Positions 4,893-5,212 of a DNA stretch of 5,212 bases are shown here, one piece after another. The DNA is from an uncultured Roseiflexaceae bacterium (lineage in GTDB: Bacteria > Chloroflexota > Chloroflexia > Chloroflexales > Roseiflexaceae): positions 1-5,212 of the forward strand of contig CAIPUQ010000078.1 of NCBI GenBank assembly GCA_903868295.1, given 5' to 3'. How positions within the stretch are numbered: position 1 is the first letter of the stretch; every line of letters begins with the position of its first letter. The notes below the pieces were generated by a model. It did no database searches, was not told where the DNA came from, and saw nothing but the letters and a program-made list of their open reading frames with translations. Both the position numbers and the translations under genes were made by a program.

Positions 4893-5212
4893 ATGCGTAT
4901 CCGAATGCTATTGGCCATGTGTATGCTGACGGTGTTGTGCACTATGGCGCCCCGTGCTGCGGCGGCAGCAGGTCCGTTGTGCTTCCCCGAGACAGGGTAT
5001 TGTGTAGAAGGGCGTCTGCGCGAGTTTTGGGAACAAAACGGCGGATTGCCTATTTTTGGATTCCCCATTCGCAATCCCGAACGCATGTACATCGATGGCA
5101 CCCAGTACACCGTTCAGCGGTTTGAACGCAACACGTTGGAATTGCACCCCGAGAATCGACGACCCTATGACGTGCTCCTCGGTCGATTAGGAGCTGATCA
5201 GATTTCGATGAC
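4893..5212 (+). CDS. Fourth secreted paralog, 3' partial
   Basis: The frame is open from the ATG at 4893 to the window end, giving 106 complete codons. It begins with a signal peptide (MRIRMLLAMCMLTVLCTM, then an Ala-rich stretch, cleavage near residue 26) and continues into half A. C30, C37, FWEQNGG (45-51), FGFPI (55-59), QRFERNTLELHPEN (75-88) and VLLGRLG (94-100) fall at the same residue numbers as in the preceding gene. It is more divergent than the others at the start of half A (CFPETGYCVEGRLREFW against CFVETNQCIDGRIAEFW). Half B, the linker and the C-terminal domain would lie beyond the window and cannot be seen. It is 93 nt downstream of the third paralog with no terminator in between, which suggests one operon. 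Confidence 0.9.
   Translation, partial: MRIRMLLAMCMLTVLCTMAPRAAAAAGPLCFPETGYCVEGRLREFWEQNGGLPIFGFPIRNPERMYIDGTQYTVQRFERNTLELHPENRRPYDVLLGRLGADQISM
4980..5192 (+). repeat. Half A of the protein module, copy in the fourth paralog
   Basis: These 213 nt encode 71 residues from C30 to the end of VLLGRLG, the same length as half A in the three other genes. Half B is not reached before the sequence ends. Confidence 0.8.

Noticed and set aside
1..5212. CRISPR array, tRNA, rRNA or insertion sequence
   Set aside because: No short regularly spaced direct repeats, cloverleaf-like structure, transposase-like frame or flanking terminal inverted repeats were seen. The repetition present is at the protein-module level.

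Overview
The window looks like a chromosomal segment of a Chloroflexota bacterium, probably class Chloroflexia. The assignment rests on one protein signature: an exported module reading roughly C-F-x-E-T ... FWEQNGGLxVFGFPI ... QRFERxRLELHPENxxPYDVLLGRLG. From memory, this module is abundant in genomes such as Roseiflexus, Chloroflexus and Herpetosiphon. No rRNA, tRNA or housekeeping gene is present to confirm it, so the assignment is an inference.

Layout: four paralogous secreted-protein genes all lie on the + strand, at 1-1077 (5' end outside the window), 2355-3506, 3624-4799 and 4893-5212 (3' end outside the window). The three that reach their stop codon share one plan. A signal peptide is followed by a 180-residue double module (half A with a CX6C pair, half B with a CX10C pair), a Pro/Thr/Ala/Val-rich linker and a beta-rich C-terminal domain that resembles DUF4352. 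The double module has the same length in all three, with no insertions or deletions. The C-terminal domain comes in two versions, one in the first gene and one shared by the second and third. The fourth gene is visible only through its signal peptide and half A.

Between the first and second paralogs sits a separate gene (1651-2019) for a 122-residue, very hydrophobic membrane protein. It follows a long non-coding stretch (1078-1650) whose second part is AT-rich.

Transcription appears to be split into units. There are hairpins after the first paralog (1100-1133, then a canonical terminator at 1247-1271), a hairpin without a U-tract after the membrane-protein gene (2041-2070), and a textbook terminator after the second complete paralog (3525-3559). 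No terminator separates 3624-4799 from the last gene, so those two are probably co-transcribed. Small inverted repeats just upstream of 2355 and 3624 may be operators.

Nothing shows a catalytic function. The best reading is a locally expanded family of exported, disulfide-stabilised, probably ligand- or surface-binding proteins with a constant N-terminal half and a variable C-terminal half. The window is only part of this array, which is cut at both edges.
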